A stretch of DNA of 40,710 bases. Origin: Candidatus Cryptobacteroides excrementavium (GTDB lineage Bacteria; Bacteroidota; Bacteroidia; Bacteroidales; UBA932). The position numbers and the translations under genes are program-made. Shown here piece by piece: positions 32,860-40,710 of the stretch. The notes beneath the pieces were generated by a model. The model was not told where the DNA came from. It saw nothing but the letters and a program-made list of their open reading frames with translations, and ran no database searches. Where the stretch lies: assembly GCA_017695025.1 (NCBI GenBank), contig JADILX010000068.1, positions 1 through 40,710 on the forward strand, written 5' to 3'. Within the stretch, counting starts at the first letter, position 1. Each line of letters starts with the position of its first letter.

Positions 32860-34131
32860 ATGGACACATCAAATAAAGACAGCCTCACCGGCAGAAAAGA
32901 GTGCGCATCCGCGCTGACGGCATCCGCACCAGCATCGGAGCGGCTCCACATCGTCATCATAGGAAAGAGAAACAGCGGCAAGTCCACCCTTGTCAATGCG
33001 CTGACAGGACAGGAGACATCAGTCGTATCCGCTGTCCCCGGGACGACCACCGACCCGGTAAGAAAAGCCATGGAAATACCCGGTATCGGGCCGTGTCTGT
33101 TTATAGACACTGCCGGCATCGATGACAATGACGGGGCCCTCGGGAAGATGAGGGTGGAACGTACGATGAAAGCAGTCTCGGGCGCAGACATTGCCATCTA
33201 CATTTTCACCTGCTGCGACGGGGAGGAAAAAGCGTGGTACAGGAGAATATGCACCACGGGAATCCCGGTGATTCCGGTGCTCAACCCGGGCTGTCCGGCG
33301 GAAGGTCTTCCTGACAGGCACGGGAGAGAAAAGGCAGTCATGGACACCGCGGGAGAGCCGCCTGTCATCCTGAATGCATTGACCGGGAACGGGATTGAAA
33401 AGATATATTCTGCCATTTCCGGGAAACTCCCAGCAGAGCATGGGGACATCTCAATAACAGGCTCCCTTGCAAAAGGAGGGGACACGGTCCTGCTCGTGAT
33501 GCCCCAGGACATGGAAGCGCCGAAAGGAAGGCTGATATTGCCACAGGTCCAGACAATCCGGGAACTTCTCGACAAGAAATGTACTGCCATATGCTGCACT
33601 CCGGAGACCATGGACGATGCACTGCGCAGCCTGACACAGCCGCCTCACCTCATTATCACAGACTCCCAGGCATTCCAGCAAGTATGGGACAGAAAGCCTG
33701 AGGAAAGCATGATTACATCATTCTCAATATTGTTTGCAGGCTACAAGGGAGACATACGGGCATTTATGGAAGGCGCAGAAGCCCTCGGCAGACTGTCACC
33801 GTCATCACACGTGCTTATAGCCGAAGCCTGCACACATGCCCCGGCATCCGAAGACATCGGAAGGGTAAAGATACCGGAGATGCTGAGGAGACGGTTCGGG
33901 GACTCAATCCGTATAGACATTGTTGCCGGGACAGACTTTCCGGATGACCTCACAGGATATGATATCGTCATACATTGCGGGGCCTGCATGTTCAGCAGGA
34001 AACTGATGATGGAAAGAATCGCATCCGCACGCAGGCAGAATACCCCCATCACCAACTACGGTATGACAATCGCATGGGCAAAAGGGATTCTCGGGAAAGT
34101 GGCTATTCCAGTTCGTCAAGAATCCGTCTGA
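32860..34131 (+). CDS. hydF: [FeFe]-hydrogenase maturation GTPase HydF
   Basis: Scaffold GTPase on which the di-iron subcluster is assembled before delivery to HydA. The 423-residue product has Walker A GKRNSGKST (35-43), PGTTTDPV (60-67), DTAG (83-86) and the C-terminal cluster motif CxH (323-325) with HCxxC (371-375). The guanine-specificity motif NKxD reads NPGC at 142-145, so it lacks both the Lys and the Asp. The frame opens upstream to 32557 within hydG; the ATG at 32860, five bases after hydG, gives the family start. The last 29 bases overlap the 3' end of the opposing hydC gene. Confidence 0.93.
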   Translation: MDTSNKDSLTGRKECASALTASAPASERLHIVIIGKRNSGKSTLVNALTGQETSVVSAVPGTTTDPVRKAMEIPGIGPCLFIDTAGIDDNDGALGKMRVERTMKAVSGADIAIYIFTCCDGEEKAWYRRICTTGIPVIPVLNPGCPAEGLPDRHGREKAVMDTAGEPPVILNALTGNGIEKIYSAISGKLPAEHGDISITGSLAKGGDTVLLVMPQDMEAPKGRLILPQVQTIRELLDKKCTAICCTPETMDDALRSLTQPPHLIITDSQAFQQVWDRKPEESMITSFSILFAGYKGDIRAFMEGAEALGRLSPSSHVLIAEACTHAPASEDIGRVKIPEMLRRRFGDSIRIDIVAGTDFPDDLTGYDIVIHCGACMFSRKLMMERIASARRQNTPITNYGMTIAWAKGILGKVAIPVRQESV

Positions 34132-34579
34132 CGTCTATCGGCTGCAGACGGCCATAGACCTTGTCGCCTATCATCACCACAGGGGCAAGGCCGCATGCCC
34201 CCACACACCGGAGACAGTCGAGAGAAAATTTCCCGTCCGGAGTGGTCCCCCCCACATCTATTCCGAGGACGCGCTTGAACTCTTCCAGCAGTTTCTCTGC
34301 CCCGCGCACATAACAGGCGGTGCCCATGCACACGGATATCGGATATTTCCCCTTGGCAGTCATCGTGAAGAACGCATAGAAAGTCACCACCCCGTAGACT
34401 TTGGACACAGGGATATTGAGTTTTCTGGCGATCATCCTCTGCATCTCCTCAGGAAGATACCCCATCAGATGCTGGGCCTCATGCAGGATATTTATGAGTT
34501 CGCCCGGATTGTTTCCATGGGCATCACAGATTGCATTGACCTTGTCGGCCACATCGCAAGGAAGTTTTATATCTGGCAT
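34103..34579 (-). CDS. hydC: NuoE-like [2Fe-2S] subunit of trimeric [FeFe]-hydrogenase (HydC/HndA)
   Basis: Thioredoxin-fold [2Fe-2S] subunit that belongs with HydA and HydB in the NAD-linked hydrogenase. The 158-residue product matches NuoE: YGVVTFYAFF, SVCMGTACYVRG with Cys84 and Cys89, and CLRCVGACGLAP with Cys125 and Cys129 as the second ligand pair. It is last of the hydB-hydA-hydC set, 54 bases after hydA. Its 3' end overlaps hydF on the other strand by 29 bases. Confidence 0.92.
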   Translation of the reverse strand: MPDIKLPCDVADKVNAICDAHGNNPGELINILHEAQHLMGYLPEEMQRMIARKLNIPVSKVYGVVTFYAFFTMTAKGKYPISVCMGTACYVRGAEKLLEEFKRVLGIDVGGTTPDGKFSLDCLRCVGACGLAPVVMIGDKVYGRLQPIDVRRILDELE

Positions 34580-34633
34580 ATCTCTCTTGTATTCTGTTTA
34601 ACGTCAGCCCTTCAATATTACGGGATACGGGCC

Positions 34634-36397
34634 TTACATAGACCTGTTGAAATAATGGGTGTGCAGCAGGTGCTCCGCCTTCTCACTGAGCGGTTTCCCG
34701 AGATATTCCTGATACAGGGTCTTGATGAACGGGTTCTCGTGCGACTTGCGGATTGTCTTTCCGGCATCTTCCCTGTACAGTGCATTCGCCCTGGCATAAA
34801 GCACGGCAGAATTGCCATGGTGCAGAGGCTGCCCGCCACCGCCTATACATCCTCCGGGACATGCCATTATCTCTATCGCATGGTACTCGTTGCGCCCATG
34901 GCGGATATCCTCAAGAAGATGCCTGGCATTGCCAAGCCCGTGCGCTATGCCGACCTTGAGTTCAAATCCGTCCAGATCCACCGTGGCCCGTCTCACACCC
35001 TCCATACCTCTGACTGACTGGAAATTGACGGATTTCAGAGTCTTGCCGGTATAAAGTTCGTACACTGTCCTGAGGGCAGCCTCCATAACCCCGCCTGTAG
35101 TGCCGAAAATGACTCCTGCCCCTGTAGAAGCCCCCAAAGGCTGGTCAAAATCCATGTCAGGCAGCAGGGTAAAACTGATGTTTGCCCGCTTTATGAGCCT
35201 CGCAAGTTCTCTTGTGGATATTGAATAGTCCACATCCGGATTGCCTCCGGTCTTGAATTCCTCCCTGTCGCACTCGTATTTCTTTGCGAGGCAAGGCATG
35301 ATGGACACCACCACAAGTTTCTCGCGCGGGATGCCGATTTTTTCAGCCCACCATGTCTTGGCTATTGAGCCGAACATCTGCTGGGGGGACCGTGCGGTAG
35401 ACGGTATGTCCAGCAGGTCCGGGAACTGGTGCTCGAAGAAATTGACCCACGCAGGACAGCATGATGTGAGGATCGGGAGCCTTACGGACTTGTCTCCATT
35501 GAGATATCCTGTGAGCCTGGAGAGCATCTCCGCCCCTTCCTCCATGATGGTGAGGTCAGCGGCAAAGTCTGTGTCAAAGACATAGTCAAAGCCGAGTTCC
35601 CTCAATGCGGCCACCATCTTCCCGGTGACAAGTGTCCCGGGCTGAAGCCCGAACTCCTCACCTATGGCAGCCCTCACTGCAGGTGCTGTCTGCACTATGA
35701 CCACCTTGTCCGGGTCTGCGAGGTCTTCTACAAGCCTGTTGGTATGGTCACGCTCTGTCAATGCCCCTACAGGACAGACGGCCACACACTGGCCGCAATA
35801 TGTACATTCGCTTTCGGTCATCATCTTGTCGAAAGCAGGGGCGATTGTCGTGTTGAAACCTCTCCTGATGGCTCCGAGAGCACCCACCGTCTGGACATCA
35901 TTACATACGCTCTCGCATCTGCGGCAGAATATGCATTTGTCCATATTCCGCACTATCGAGGCCGTCACCTCCCTCTTGCGTGGAGAGAGTTCACCTCCAT
36001 TGAACGGCATCTCCCTTATATTGAAACGGAGGGCAAGGTTCTGCAGTTCGCAGTTTCCCGCCTTCGGACAAGTCAGGCATTCATTCGGATGGTCAGACAG
36101 GATGAGTTCAGCCACAATCTTGCGGGCATTCATCACCCTGAGAGTACTTGTCCGCACAACCATGCCTTCAGTGCATCGGGTAGCACATGCGGGGGCGAGA
36201 TTCCTCCGTCCTTCTATCTCCACTACACATATCCTGCAGGAAGCAGGGTTGTTCTTTATGCATGTGCCCTTCAGATCTATATGGCAGAGGGTGGGGATAT
36301 CGATGCCTATCTTCTGCGCCGCCTCAAGTATGGTGGTGCCTTCAGGCACGGTCACAAAATGGTGGTCTATCTGGAGTGTCAACTGTTTTTCTTCCAT
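34634..36397 (-). CDS. hydA: [FeFe]-hydrogenase catalytic subunit HydA
   Basis: Cytoplasmic hydrogenase that makes or consumes H2 at the H-cluster. The 587-residue product has an N-terminal [2Fe-2S] domain (Cys38, 54, 57, 71), a His-ligated cluster HPNECLTCPKAGNC (103-116), two 4Fe-4S sets (CIFCRRCESVC from 155 and CTYCGQCVAVC from 198) and the H-domain: TSCCPAW (311-317), MPCLAKKYE (368-376) and MACPGGCIGGGGQP (511-524). All H-cluster cysteines are present, and the proton-relay Cys313 is kept. The modular layout and hydB/hydC neighbours fit the trimeric, probably electron-bifurcating group A3 type. It lies 37 bases after hydB. Confidence 0.96.
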   Translation of the reverse strand: MEEKQLTLQIDHHFVTVPEGTTILEAAQKIGIDIPTLCHIDLKGTCIKNNPASCRICVVEIEGRRNLAPACATRCTEGMVVRTSTLRVMNARKIVAELILSDHPNECLTCPKAGNCELQNLALRFNIREMPFNGGELSPRKREVTASIVRNMDKCIFCRRCESVCNDVQTVGALGAIRRGFNTTIAPAFDKMMTESECTYCGQCVAVCPVGALTERDHTNRLVEDLADPDKVVIVQTAPAVRAAIGEEFGLQPGTLVTGKMVAALRELGFDYVFDTDFAADLTIMEEGAEMLSRLTGYLNGDKSVRLPILTSCCPAWVNFFEHQFPDLLDIPSTARSPQQMFGSIAKTWWAEKIGIPREKLVVVSIMPCLAKKYECDREEFKTGGNPDVDYSISTRELARLIKRANISFTLLPDMDFDQPLGASTGAGVIFGTTGGVMEAALRTVYELYTGKTLKSVNFQSVRGMEGVRRATVDLDGFELKVGIAHGLGNARHLLEDIRHGRNEYHAIEIMACPGGCIGGGGQPLHHGNSAVLYARANALYREDAGKTIRKSHENPFIKTLYQEYLGKPLSEKAEHLLHTHYFNRSM

Positions 36398-36434
36398 AGA
36401 ATCAATCAGATTAAGTCAGAAACGGATTTCATAA

Positions 36435-38342
36435 TCATGATACTGTGATTGCCTTGAACCGGCAGCGTGCCATACACATGCCGCACTTCACGCACTTTGC
36501 AGGGTTGATGACATGCGGCTTGCGCACATCCCCTATGATGGCATCCGCAGGACAGTTCTTCGCACACAGATGACATCCTATGCACAATGAAGGATTGATG
36601 ACATATGTGAGCAGAGCCTTGCACTGCTTCGCCCGGCACTTGTGGTCGCGGACATGCTCCAGATATTCCTCATGGAAATGGTTCAGGGTAGACAGCACAG
36701 GATTGGGCGAAGTCTGGCCCAGTCCGCACAGGGCAGTATCCTTAATCACTTTCCCGAGAGTGGACAGGGTCTTCAGGTCCTCCTCTGTACCGCGTCCGTC
36801 GGTAATCTTGTTCAATGTCTCAAGCAGCCGCTTGTTACCGATACGGCATGGGGTACATTTCCCGCATGACTCTTCAACGGTAAAGTCAAGATAGAACCTC
36901 GCCACGGACACCATACAGTCATCTTCATCCATGACTATCATTCCTCCGGAGCCCATCATAGAGCCCTCGGCGAGGAGATTGTCGAAGTCAATCGGAATAT
37001 CGAGATGCTTCTCGGTAAGACAGCCTCCTGAAGGGCCTCCAGTCTGTACCGCCTTGAATTTCTTGCCTCCCTTTATGCCTCCGCCGATCTCATATATGAC
37101 TTCACGCAGGGTGGTGCCCATCGGCACCTCTATCAGACCGACATTGTTGATTTTCCCGGCAAGGGCAAAGACCTTTGTCCCCTTGGACTTTTCAGTGCCT
37201 ATTGAAGAGAACCAGCCTGCCCCTTTTGTCAGTATGACAGGGATATTGGCGAAAGTCTCCACATTATTGACATTGGTAGGCTTCCCGAGATAGCCGGACT
37301 CTGCAGGGAACGGAGGCTTCATCGTAGGCTCTCCGCGCTTGCCCTCCATCGAATGGATGAGGGCCGTCTCCTCCCCGCACACAAAGGCCCCGGCACCATA
37401 GCGGATCTCTATGTCGAAACTGAAGCCGCTCCCGAGGATATTCTCTCCGAGCAGGCCGTATTCCCTGGCCTGTGAAATGGCTGTCCTGAGCCTGTGGATG
37501 GCAAGAGGATATTCAGCCCTGATATATACAAGCCCCTTGGAAGAGCCTATCGAATAGCCGCATATTGCCATGGCCTCGACTATCGAGTGCGGGTCCCCCT
37601 CCATGATGGAGCGGTCCATGAACGCGCCGGGGTCTCCCTCATCGGCATTGCAGACAACATATTTTATGTCGGATACGCTTTTTCTTGCAAAGCCCCACTT
37701 GACACCTGTAGGGAATCCTCCGCCTCCGCGCCCCCTCAGCCCGGACCGCGTCACCTCGTCGATGACCTCCTCCGGAGTCCTGTTCAGGAGACTGTCGGCA
37801 AGGGCTGCATATCCGTCCCTGGCTATATATTCCTCAATGTTCTCCGGGTCAATGAAGCCGCAGTTGCGCAAGGCGACACGCATCTGTTTCCGGTAGAAGT
37901 CCATATGCTTCGAGTCGCTCACGCTTTCCCCGGACTTCGGGTCGACATACAGCAGGCGCCCTACTTTCTGTCCCCCGATGACATGCATATTGACAATATC
38001 AGCGGCATCATCCGGCGTAACCTGTGTATAGAATGTATTGTCCGGTATCATTTTCACCACAGGGCCTTTCTCGCAGAAGCCGAAGCACCCCGTCGTGATC
38101 ACCTCCACCCTGTCGGCGACACCCTTTTCCTCCAGAAGTTCCCGGATTTTTTCATAGATAAGATGGCTTGAGGAAGCCTTGCACCCTGTTCCGCCGCAGA
38201 TCAGAATCTGCATGTGTCCGGTCCCGGTATCCAGTCCGCAGCACTTTCCGTCTGCCGACCTGTTGCTTTCCTCCCTTGGCAGGAGTATCTTCGCTGCCCG
38301 TTCCCTGACGGCGTTCAGATCCCCGATTGTCAATATTTTCAT
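36435..38342 (-). CDS. hydB: NuoF-like NADH/FMN subunit of trimeric [FeFe]-hydrogenase (HydB)
   Basis: Flavoprotein that exchanges electrons between NAD(H), ferredoxin and HydA. The 635-residue product has an N-terminal thioredoxin-like [2Fe-2S] domain (Cys49, 54, 86, 90), the NADH site GLRGRGGGGFP (201-211), the FMN region NADEGDPGAFMDR (232-244) and the NuoF cluster ESCGKCTPC (491-499) with Cys539. Two C-terminal 4Fe-4S sets follow (Cys587-597 and Cys617-627). The domain order matches HydB of bifurcating hydrogenases. It is first of hydB-hydA-hydC with a good promoter upstream. Confidence 0.95.
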   Translation of the reverse strand: MKILTIGDLNAVRERAAKILLPREESNRSADGKCCGLDTGTGHMQILICGGTGCKASSSHLIYEKIRELLEEKGVADRVEVITTGCFGFCEKGPVVKMIPDNTFYTQVTPDDAADIVNMHVIGGQKVGRLLYVDPKSGESVSDSKHMDFYRKQMRVALRNCGFIDPENIEEYIARDGYAALADSLLNRTPEEVIDEVTRSGLRGRGGGGFPTGVKWGFARKSVSDIKYVVCNADEGDPGAFMDRSIMEGDPHSIVEAMAICGYSIGSSKGLVYIRAEYPLAIHRLRTAISQAREYGLLGENILGSGFSFDIEIRYGAGAFVCGEETALIHSMEGKRGEPTMKPPFPAESGYLGKPTNVNNVETFANIPVILTKGAGWFSSIGTEKSKGTKVFALAGKINNVGLIEVPMGTTLREVIYEIGGGIKGGKKFKAVQTGGPSGGCLTEKHLDIPIDFDNLLAEGSMMGSGGMIVMDEDDCMVSVARFYLDFTVEESCGKCTPCRIGNKRLLETLNKITDGRGTEEDLKTLSTLGKVIKDTALCGLGQTSPNPVLSTLNHFHEEYLEHVRDHKCRAKQCKALLTYVINPSLCIGCHLCAKNCPADAIIGDVRKPHVINPAKCVKCGMCMARCRFKAITVS

Positions 38343-38374
38343 TCTTGAATCATGAGTTAGGATTAGACCGGTAA

Positions 38375-38404
38375 CAAAGATATGGAATTATTTTTAATCC
38401 GCAA
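38375..38404 (-). promoter_or_regulatory. Promoter of the hydBAC operon
   Basis: Minus strand TTG (38402-38404), 19 bases, TATCTTTG (38375-38382) is a full Bacteroidota promoter match, 32 bases before the hydB ATG. No Rex-type operator was recognised, though one might be expected for such an operon. Confidence 0.75.
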
Positions 38405-38513
38405 CAGCCCGGCTTGACTTCTGTCTTAGGCCGGACTGATGGCTCCGGAACGCCTGACACGCCATCCCGGTTCTTTTATGCATGCTTTCGGCAGATATTT
38501 GAAAAAAAGAATA

Positions 38514-38521
38514 TATATTTG
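38514..38521 (+). promoter_or_regulatory. -7 promoter element of the carboxyltransferase operon
   Basis: TATATTTG matches TAnnTTTG, about 50 bases before the ATG at 38572. The only nearby TTTG (38498-38501) is 12 bases upstream, too close for a standard -33 element. Confidence 0.5.
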
Positions 38522-38571
38522 CATGATTTGGTGTAAGAAACAATTAACAACAATACTTTAAAATACAGGCT

Positions 38572-40134
38572 ATGAGTATTCAACAGGAAAAGATCAAGGA
38601 ACTTGTCGAGCGCAGGGCCAAGGCCCGCATGGGTGGAGGCCAGAAAAGGATAGACGCTCAGCATGCCAAAGGCAAGTTCACTGCCCGTGAAAGGATTGCA
38701 ATGCTTCTTGACGAAGGCAGTTTTGAGGAGTATGACATGTTCGTACAGCACCGTTGCACCAACTTCGGCATGGAAAAGACGAAGTTTGACGGGGACGGTG
38801 TAGTGACAGGTCAGGGCACCATAGACGGAAGACTCGTATATGTGTTTGCACAGGATTTCACTGTGTCCGGAGGTTCGCTGTCCGAGACAATGGCCCAGAA
38901 GATCTGCAAAGTGATGGACATGGCCATCAAGAACGGTGCACCTTGCATCGGGCTCAATGACTCCGGCGGAGCACGTATCCAGGAAGGCATCTGTGCCCTT
39001 GCAGGCTTCGGGGAGATTTTCCAGCGCAACATACTCGCATCAGGAGTCGTGCCTCAGATTTCAGGTATTTTCGGGCCATGTGCAGGAGGAGCAGTCTACT
39101 CCCCTGCCCTCACGGACTTCAATATCATGGTAAAGAATACCTCCTACATGTTCCTTACAGGCCCTGGTGTAGTGAAGACAGTGACCGGAGAAGTCGTGAC
39201 ACAGGAGGAACTCGGAGGCGCAAGTGTCCATGCAGCCAAGAGCGGAGTGGCACATTTTGCAGCCGAAAATGAGCAGGAGGGTATACAGATTATCAAGGAT
39301 ATCCTCAGTTTCATTCCGCAGAACAATATGGAGGAGGCTCCATTCGTGCCGACCAATGATCCTGCAGGGAGAGTTGATGACAGCCTCAACGACATCATCC
39401 CTGACAGCCCCAACAAGCCATACGACATGTACAAGGTCATCGGCAGCATAGTCGATGACGGCAAATTCTTCGAGATACACAAGAACTGGGCTAAGAACAT
39501 CATCATAGGATTTGCCCACATGAACGGCCGTTCAGTAGGTATAGTTGCCAACCAGCCGAAGATTCTCGCAGGAGTCCTTGACATCAATGCATCCCGCAAG
39601 GCTGCACGCTTCGTGCGTTTCTGCGATGCATTCAACATCCCTCTCGTGACACTTGTGGATGTACCAGGCTTCCTCTGCGGGACACAGCAGGAGTACGGCG
39701 GCATCATCGTGCACGGGGCAAAACTGCTCTACGCATACGGCGAGGCCACTGTCCCTAAGGTGACCGTAACCCTCAGGAAGTCCTACGGAGGATCCCACAT
39801 CGTCATGAGCTGCAAGCAATTGCGCGGTGACATCAACTATGCATGGCCATCTGCAAACATTGCTGTGATGGGAGCAGACGGAGCCGTGGAAATCCTCTAT
39901 TCAAAGGACATCAAGGCAATCGAAGACCCGGCAGAAAAGGCCCGCGTCGCAGAAGAGAAGAAGAAAGAGTACGACGATCTTTTCTGCAATCCTTACCAGG
40001 CAGCAAGTTATGGCTACATCGATGATGTCATCGAGCCACGCAACACAAGGTTCCGCGTAATCCGCGCCCTTGAGCAACTCGCCGGCAAGAAGCAGACAAA
40101 CCCTGCCAAGAAGCACGACAACCTGCCTCTTTAG
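38572..40134 (+). CDS. mmdA: Acyl-CoA carboxyltransferase subunit (methylmalonyl-CoA decarboxylase alpha / PccB-like)
   Basis: Carboxyltransferase that moves CO2 between methylmalonyl-CoA (or propionyl-CoA) and enzyme-bound biotin, the last steps of the succinate-propionate route. The 520-residue product has both crotonase-fold halves: [29 protein letters not shown] with the acyl-CoA oxyanion region, [16 protein letters not shown], then [13 protein letters not shown] and [17 protein letters not shown]. The downstream small OadG-like protein and biotin carrier suggest a decarboxylase complex over a plain carboxylase, but alpha-subunit sequence alone cannot separate MmdA from PccB. The membrane beta subunit would lie beyond the window. 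Confidence 0.9.
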   Translation: MSIQQEKIKELVERRAKARMGGGQKRIDAQHAKGKFTARERIAMLLDEGSFEEYDMFVQHRCTNFGMEKTKFDGDGVVTGQGTIDGRLVYVFAQDFTVSGGSLSETMAQKICKVMDMAIKNGAPCIGLNDSGGARIQEGICALAGFGEIFQRNILASGVVPQISGIFGPCAGGAVYSPALTDFNIMVKNTSYMFLTGPGVVKTVTGEVVTQEELGGASVHAAKSGVAHFAAENEQEGIQIIKDILSFIPQNNMEEAPFVPTNDPAGRVDDSLNDIIPDSPNKPYDMYKVIGSIVDDGKFFEIHKNWAKNIIIGFAHMNGRSVGIVANQPKILAGVLDINASRKAARFVRFCDAFNIPLVTLVDVPGFLCGTQQEYGGIIVHGAKLLYAYGEATVPKVTVTLRKSYGGSHIVMSCKQLRGDINYAWPSANIAVMGADGAVEILYSKDIKAIEDPAEKARVAEEKKKEYDDLFCNPYQAASYGYIDDVIEPRNTRFRVIRALEQLAGKKQTNPAKKHDNLPL

Positions 40135-40209
40135 AAGAACTGGAGGGCATTGGCGCCCCGCAACTGTCAGGACGCCATGTCTTCCATCAACATTTAAAGC
40201 AGAAGCGAA

Positions 40210-40428
40210 ATGAATGAATTGACTCCAGAAAAAGCATTCGAACTTGGCGCCACCCTTGACAAGGGCATAGGAGGCGAAATCTGCGCAGCGATTGCGATGG
40301 CGCTCGACCGTTGCATGGATGACGGTGTCCACGACCAGGAGAGCCTTGTCATCACGATAAGGCAGGAAAAGACGCCATGGACATCAAGATATGCCACCCT
40401 GCGACAACTTCCCGAAAGGAGGAAATGA
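40210..40428 (+). CDS. Small soluble protein resembling the cytoplasmic tail of OadG
   Basis: A 72-residue protein between the carboxyltransferase and biotin carrier genes. EICAAIAMALDR, then VHDQESLVITI and WTSRYATLRQLPERRK resemble the cytoplasmic part of OadG/gamma-type subunits of Na+-pumping decarboxylases, which link the carboxyltransferase to the membrane part. The usual N-terminal transmembrane helix is absent; the N-terminus reads MNELTPEKAFELGA, which is soluble. It may be an assembly or linker subunit (delta-like). The similarity is by eye, so function is tentative; the operon position supports it. Confidence 0.65.
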   Translation: MNELTPEKAFELGATLDKGIGGEICAAIAMALDRCMDDGVHDQESLVITIRQEKTPWTSRYATLRQLPERRK

Positions 40429-40497
40429 CCATTTCCCGATGTCATACCCACGGGAAAGTCCAGGGCTATAAAAACAACACGAATAAAAACTGAAGAG

Positions 40498-40710
40498 ATG
40501 AAACAATACAACTTCAAGATCAACGGCAACGAATACAATGTGACCATCAATTCTGTTGACGGGAATGTGGCAGATGTGACGGTCGTGGCCAACTATAAAG
40601 TGGAACTCGGCAGCGGGTCTGCACCGATATCCGTACAGCCTGCCCAGACGGCGGCTCCTGCAGTGCAGAGCGCACCGGCAGCCGCTCCGGCTGCTCCGGC
40701 ACCTGCACCA
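40498..40710 (+). CDS. Biotin carboxyl carrier protein (C-terminus off the window)
   Basis: The first 71 codons of a biotin carrier subunit, open to the right edge. The N-terminus MKQYNFKINGNEYNVTI is the standard start of the carrier of Bacteroidales decarboxylase/carboxylase complexes. It is followed by a linker rich in Ala and Pro (from about residue 44), the flexible arm before the biotinyl domain. The MKM biotin-attachment motif would lie beyond the edge. It is third in the operon, about 70 bases after the OadG-like gene. Confidence 0.85.
   Translation, partial: MKQYNFKINGNEYNVTINSVDGNVADVTVVANYKVELGSGSAPISVQPAQTAAPAVQSAPAAAPAAPAPAP

Noticed and set aside
35664..36434. Plus-strand open frame of 256 codons across hydA
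   Set aside because: It is antisense to the iron-sulfur cluster motifs of HydA and shows no protein features.
38396..38446. Inverted GC-rich repeat between hydB and the carboxyltransferase gene as a terminator
   Set aside because: The genes are divergent, the stem has a mismatch and a long loop, and no T-run follows; it is probably chance.
1..40710. CRISPR array, prophage, integrase or replication origin
   Set aside because: No regularly spaced repeats with unique spacers, no recombinase or transposase domains and no origin-like clusters were seen.

Overview
The window is chromosomal DNA of a member of the Bacteroidales (phylum Bacteroidota). Several things point there: a complete Na+-NQR operon beside fermentative genes ([FeFe]-hydrogenase with its maturases, and a methylmalonyl-CoA decarboxylase/propionyl-CoA carboxylase cluster); Bacteroidales-type lipoproteins (fimbrillin-like, DUF4831); remnants of a SusC/LamG polysaccharide-utilisation locus; type B bL31; and promoters that repeatedly match the Bacteroidota pattern TTG-N19/20-TAnnTTTG. 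Genus cannot be fixed from the sequence. No phage, CRISPR array, plasmid origin or intact insertion sequence was seen.

Layout. 1-2287: UvrD/PcrA helicase, running off the left edge (-). 2363-8331: nqrABCDEF (+), closed by a strong terminator. 8462-11359: uvrA (+), tail-to-tail with two fimbrillin-like lipoprotein genes (11361-13992, -). 14173-15514: a PhoU-like DUF47 gene and an hsp20 gene (+), each preceded by a periodic direct-repeat array. 15596-18624: DUF4831, pepD, guaD operon (-). 18841-20505: POT-family transporter (+). 20520-26733: lacI-type regulator, BNR/GH3 chimeric hydrolase, DUF1573 protein and GH33 sialidase in one minus-strand operon. 26891-27617: the scar of a deleted SusC-type locus, with its promoter and operator still present. 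27635-27782: a small inverted-repeat element. 27896-30725: rpmE2, then glmM with a DUF1343 (NamZ-like) gene (-). 30835-31327: DUF486 membrane protein and tRNA-Glu(CUC) (+). 31403-34131: hydG and hydF (+), converging on hydB-hydA-hydC (34103-38342, -). 38572-40710: carboxyltransferase subunit, a small OadG-like soluble protein and the start of a biotin carrier protein (+), running off the right edge.

How the parts fit. The energy genes suggest an anaerobe that disposes of reductant as H2 through a trimeric, probably electron-bifurcating hydrogenase, couples NADH oxidation to Na+ export through Na+-NQR, and ends the succinate route at propionyl-CoA. The 20.5-27.6 kb region is a glycan-degradation island that has kept its regulator, secreted hydrolases and regulated promoter but lost its outer-membrane transporter genes. 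The features most worth following up are that deletion scar, the BNR-GH3 chimera, the repeat arrays and sigma54-like site around DUF47/hsp20, and the NamZ-like gene that lacks the family's EHG motif and is coupled directly to glmM.
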